A stretch of DNA of 30,930 nt from NCBI GenBank assembly GCA_003427395.1, contig BFEA01000005.1:3757500-3788429 (forward strand). The letters run 5' to 3'. Under the pieces are notes generated by a model. That model had not been told where the DNA came from, searched no databases, and was given only the letters and a program-made list of their open reading frames with translations. The translations under genes were made by a program, and so were the position numbers. Every line of letters begins with the position of its first letter. Within the stretch, counting starts at the first letter, position 1. This document shows, one piece after another, positions 27,740 to 30,930 of this stretch. The stretch is from Chara braunii. Its lineage: Eukaryota > Streptophyta > Charophyceae > Charales > Characeae.

Positions 27740-27907
27740 GCGATACAAGTTTGGTTGTCACATACCTGTGAAGTTAAGGAGAGACGAACAAAAAACAAAA
27801 AAAAAAAAAAGAGAGGGAAAAAGAAAGAAGACAGCAGGGTGAAAGGACGTGAGGAAGGTGAAGAGAGGAAGAAGGTTGGTGAGGGAAGGAGAAGCCGGCA
27901 GCCATAG

Positions 27908-27987
27908 CTGACCGGACAGTTGACCGGGAGAGTTGACCAGGCGTTGACCAAGACCATTGACCAAGATCTTTGACCACAAGTTTGACC
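27908..27987 (+). promoter_or_regulatory. Array of TTGACC (W-box-like) motifs
   Basis: TTGACC occurs at 27920, 27933, 27944, 27957, 27970 and 27982, spaced 11-13 bases, with a partial CTGACC at 27908. TTGAC(C/T) is the core bound by plant WRKY factors (established). Regulatory use here is inferred. It could also be a degenerate minisatellite with a unit of about 12 bases. Confidence 0.55.
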
Positions 27988-28571
27988 AAGCTGGAGCCGG
28001 TATATTCTCGCCAAGCCTTCAGCCTATTCCCTCGCCCTATGGATGTGCACACACCCTGTGGTACTTGCTGAGTCAAGTCTGTCTGTCTCTTCTTTCTGCA
28101 TCGAGTCTCTTCTGTCTAGGTGATTGAACTCTGTGGATGAAGGATAGGGCCTTGTTGGCCAAACCCCTGCCGGACTAAGTAGGGCTAAAGACTGTGTCTG
28201 ACGACTCGAATGTCCCGGAGGCCTAACCCTCCCAAGGACCGGTACTGACCGGCGGGCTGCTCGGTGTGGCACGGTAGGCCCGAAAGGCTGAGTTGTGGGC
28301 TGCGCAACAGGCAGTCTGACCTGCTGATCGTGTCGTCCTGTTTGCGACGTTAAATAATTCCTGAGTTACAGGGGATCTTCTTAAATGCCTCCTGATCAGC
28401 AACAGGTCTAGTAGTGACAGCCTTAGAATAGGTCTAGGCTAGAGGCCGTAGTTGACAAGATCCCTGTCCGGATTCTGTGAGTCTTAGATCGAGTCAGTAA
28501 GTTTGTCAGTCAGGGGTTAGAGTCTAAGTGGTGAGGTTTGGAACCGGTAATCCGGTTGTGCACTAATCACC

Positions 28572-29354
28572 ATGGTTGACACCCGTAGTGGGAAGAGCAC
28601 TAGCCCCTATACCCAGGCTCAACAAAAGCAGATGGCCGCCTTAGTGAAAGAGAATAGAGAGAGGAAGGAGCTCCTGAAGCAAGCGAAATTGAAAGCAATC
28701 GTAGAGGAGCAGGCGGCGAAAATGAAGAAACTAGAGGAGGAGATGGAGGAGAAGAAAAAGGCTGCCGAGGAAGAAGCGGCAGCAGAAGCAAAAGACGAGA
28801 GAAGACGCAGGGAAGAGAAAGGGGAGAGTAGTGGCACGGCGAATGAGGATGCAAAGATGGAGACGAAGACCAGTGAGTGGATCGCTAATTTATCGTTGGG
28901 GGAAGATGAGGAGGCACAGTTGTATGTGCCACAAAAGGAGAAGGAGGCGTTTGCCAGGGCACTAGCAACAATTGATGACCCCCTGGAACGACAAGAGGTC
29001 GAGGAAGAGAAGAAGCTGGAGTGGAAGTTGAGGATGAAGAGGGAAAAGAAGAGAAGAAGGGAGGAAGTTAATCGGTTGACCACAGAGGTGGAGAAAGTGA
29101 GGGCATGTAGACAAGAAGTGCACGCACAGACAGATGTCTCGGCCAAGATGGATAAGATGCTGGGGTACTCGGAGGTATTGAGTGAGGCTTGGCTGGAAGA
29201 GCGCCAAGCCAACTGGGGTCACGATGTGGCCCTGAGTGCCATGCGGTCAGGATTTCGCGACTTTGCGCGCGACTTGGTTACCCACGTTGGGACCGAAGTT
29301 AGGCGGTTGAAAGATAGTGTGGGGAAGGCGCCATTGAGGGTGCCAAGGCAATAG
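28572..29354 (+). CDS. Element 3 gag, N-terminal coiled-coil part (260 codons)
   Basis: The start ATG at 28572 lies in a strong context (CACCATGG) and follows the leader, so it is probably the true Gag start (MVDTRSGKSTSPYTQAQQ). Residues 17-84 are dominated by Lys/Glu/Ala heptad-like sequence and should form a coiled coil. A second basic-acidic helix follows around residues 145-185, then a conserved-looking DVALSAMRSGFRDFARDL segment. The frame ends at 29352-29354 because bases appear lost near 29324. The next frame continues naturally as GAIEGAKAIATVE. It resembles Gag proteins I associate with Chara braunii LTR elements (memory, not a search). It would assemble the RNA-containing particle. 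Confidence 0.75.
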   Translation: MVDTRSGKSTSPYTQAQQKQMAALVKENRERKELLKQAKLKAIVEEQAAKMKKLEEEMEEKKKAAEEEAAAEAKDERRRREEKGESSGTANEDAKMETKTSEWIANLSLGEDEEAQLYVPQKEKEAFARALATIDDPLERQEVEEEKKLEWKLRMKREKKRRREEVNRLTTEVEKVRACRQEVHAQTDVSAKMDKMLGYSEVLSEAWLEERQANWGHDVALSAMRSGFRDFARDLVTHVGTEVRRLKDSVGKAPLRVPRQ

Positions 29355-29785
29355 CCACCGTCGAAAGCGAGGCCAGACCCCGCAAGAACCCCGTTAAGCG
29401 TAGATTCCCAGATGCATATGGCGGGAAGAAGGAGGAAATTTTTGATAATTGGGAGGCTAGCGTCAACACCTATGTGTACCTACAGCATATTCTGACTGAG
29501 GAGCAAGTCCTCATAGCCTTCCAGACCCTCAAGGATGAAGCGTCCAGTTTTGCCAGGTCCCTTGCGCGCGCAGCTGGTTGTGAAAACAACCTGGTTGCAT
29601 ATTCCAAGATCACCCGCCTTCCTCAATTCTTCAAACTCCTGCGAGAAAGGTTTGCTGACCCAAGGAGAGGCGTGAGGGCCTACGACAAGTTACAGACCAT
29701 CCACTCACGACAGTGGAGGAGTGCACGAGCACTCAAAGGTGTCATGGACGACTTGGTAGCCGTCCTAGACCATGGGGTCACATGA
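29325..29785 (+). pseudogene. Element 3 gag, capsid part
   Basis: The frame carries GAKAIATVESEARPRKNPVK, RFPDAYGGKKEEIFDNWEAS, ARSLARAAGCENNLVAYSK and FKLLRERFADPRRGVRAYDK with LQTIHSRQW, the hydrophobic helix pattern of a Retrotrans_gag capsid. It runs to a TGA at 29783-29785, created by one extra T after GTCACA. In the shifted frame the protein continues at once as EAQLVQIFYRAMPKPVRG. Confidence 0.75.
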
Positions 29786-30227
29786 GGCCCAACTGGTCCA
29801 GATATTTTATCGTGCCATGCCAAAGCCCGTGCGTGGGCGTTTCTTTGACAAGTCTCAACAGGCCGATATCACATATGATGTGCTGAGTAGAGAGGTGGTC
29901 CTGTTTGAGTCAAAGTCCATGGCAGTATCCACTTTCTGGCATAAGGACTTGGATAAGGGGAAGAAGTGGAAAGGGCGTACCATCTCGGGCCAAGTTAGGG
30001 CCAAGGATCACATGATCCTTACTTTAGAAGAAGGTGGTACTGATAAAGTCCCCTACAGTGAGATCGAGTGGGGGTTAGAGGAGGAGGACAGCAGCGTAGG
30101 GCAGGGAAGGTCCTATGCGGTTGTCGCGGCTGGAGGGAGGCCAGGGCCAAAGGGGCCAGGCCACGGGAGGCCGAGGATCGGGCGCCCAGGGGGTTGGCGG
30201 ACAAGGGAACTGCCAAGTGGGAGGTAG
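29772..30227 (+). pseudogene. Element 3 gag, C-terminal domain and linker
   Basis: The frame reads EAQLVQIFYRAMPKPVRGRF, SREVVLFESKSM, FWHKDLDKGKKWKGRTISGQ and a Gly/Arg/Pro-rich stretch (GGRPGPKGPGHGRPRIGRPG). It ends at 30225-30227. The Gly/Arg-rich sequence continues in the frame that leads to the zinc knuckle, so another frameshift lies around 30190-30225. Confidence 0.7.
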
Positions 30228-30651
30228 GGGTCAAGGTCCCCCGCTGAATCGTCAGGGTCCTAGTCGGTCCCCGCAACGACGAGGTGGAAGGCCACCTCAA
30301 CAGTCAAGAGGATGGCACCAAGGCTTGCCGCAGGGCAGGCCATGGGAAGATTTGGGCTTGGACCAGCGTGTATGGCAGGAACGCGTGGACCTGGGTCAGT
30401 GCGTGTTTTGTGGTGACCCGGCCCATGTTATCAAATTTTGTCCTAAAGATCTCGTGCCCACAATGAGAGACGTAAACAAGAAGGTAATGCAACTAGGAGA
30501 GGACAGCGAGATCATAGTTCGAACCTCCGACATAAAAGAGATGTTCACCATGATCCCGCATGATGATATTAGAAGAGCAGTCAGCTGGATTATGGAAGAA
30601 TTTCGAGTAAATAGGAAGCATTGGATCAGAGTAAAAATAAGAGGAAACTAG
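30115..30651 (+). pseudogene. Element 3 zinc knuckle joined in frame to a foreign RT segment
   Basis: Residues 96-109 (CVFCGDPAHVIKFC) form a perfect C-x2-C-x4-H-x4-C nucleocapsid knuckle (Cys96, Cys99, His104, Cys109). Only about 25 residues later the same frame reads VRTSDIKEMFTMIPHDDIRR with AVSWIMEEF (residues 135-163). DIKEMFT.IPHD looks like RT motif A of the (Y/F)T.LPH type also seen in the minus-strand pseudogene at 8315-8350, not like Ty3 RT, which would have a protease before it. The frame stops at 30649-30651 and what follows is A/K-rich and unreadable. The first ATG is internal. Confidence 0.6.
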
Positions 30652-30930
30652 ATGACCCGATGCAGCTTCGCCCGCAAAAACCAAAAAAGAAAAAAGCACA
30701 AAAGAAAGAAAACGCATAAGGAATTGCCCTATCATATGCCGCTTCTTTCACAATAAGAAAAAGAAGAGCCTGAGAGCAGAAGGAAACCCGCGTGCAAGAA
30801 AATAGCAGGGAATATCACCAAACATTCTTTTTTCTTTATCTTTGCATGTTTTGTTTGAGGAGCTGTTGCCTTTGCAGCATAGTTTTTGTTTTGTGCTGTG
30901 CAAGAACTCTGGACTTTTCTGAGAAAATCC
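30652..30930. other. Unassigned right end
   Basis: A-rich sequence (AAAGAAAACGCATAAGG) then T-rich sequence. A short frame CRFFHNKKKKSLRAEGN near 30740 may be decayed coding sequence. No clear element boundary or LTR is visible. Confidence 0.3.

Overview
This is a eukaryotic window made almost entirely of transposable elements and simple repeats. I see no intact host protein gene. The organism is probably a streptophyte (charophyte) alga, most likely Chara or a close relative. I base that on three things: the Gag proteins resemble those I associate with Chara braunii, the LTR elements have plant-type initiator-tRNA-Met primer sites, and the window holds a U6-like snRNA sequence. No database search was possible, so the species call is an inference.

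Layout from left to right. (1) 110-950: purine-rich GGA/GAA repeat. (2) About 1190-1395: GC-rich foldback sequence. (3) 2689-2859: long CT then TG microsatellite. (4) 3840-4200: short diverged repeats. (5) 4474-8104: 'element 1', a 5'-truncated, decayed Ty3/gypsy-type LTR retrotransposon with RNase H, integrase, chromodomain-like tail, polypurine tract and a 3' LTR swollen by internal tandem repeats. (6) 8105-9786 (minus strand): decayed ORF of a different retroelement, with a cysteine/histidine-rich N-terminal part and a reverse transcriptase of Penelope-like appearance. (7) 9787-18642: 'element 2', a structurally complete 8,856-bp Ty3/gypsy-type retrotransposon with two 1,082-bp TG...CA LTRs, PBS, gag, protease, RT, RNase H, integrase, chromodomain-like tail and PPT. 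It is flanked by ATAA on both sides. (8) 18643-18993 (minus): the other side of the minus-strand retroelement that element 2 split. (9) 19772-20404: 633-bp assembly gap. (10) 21174-21267: U6 snRNA-like sequence. (11) 24490-25398 (minus): 302-codon open 3' part of a LINE, with a zinc-binding RT C-terminal domain. A LINE endonuclease fragment lies near 25800 on the other strand. (12) About 26600-30450: 5' part of 'element 3', another LTR retrotransposon with LTR end, PBS, a long leader holding a 154-bp GA tract and a cluster of TTGACC boxes, and a frameshifted gag ending in a CCHC knuckle. Directly after the knuckle the reading frame runs into reverse-transcriptase motif A of a different RT type.

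The elements share one design: LTR promoter, tRNA-Met priming, Gag, Pol, PPT. All carry inactivating lesions. Element 2 has many frameshifts and stops, and its RT active site YLDD is changed to YLDA. Any mobility would need proteins supplied by intact relatives elsewhere. The layering is clear in one place: the Penelope-like element came first and element 2 later inserted into it. The most unusual observations are the nested insertion that can be read on both sides, the Gag-RT junction at the right end, the TTGACC array in the element 3 leader, and the U6-like gene.
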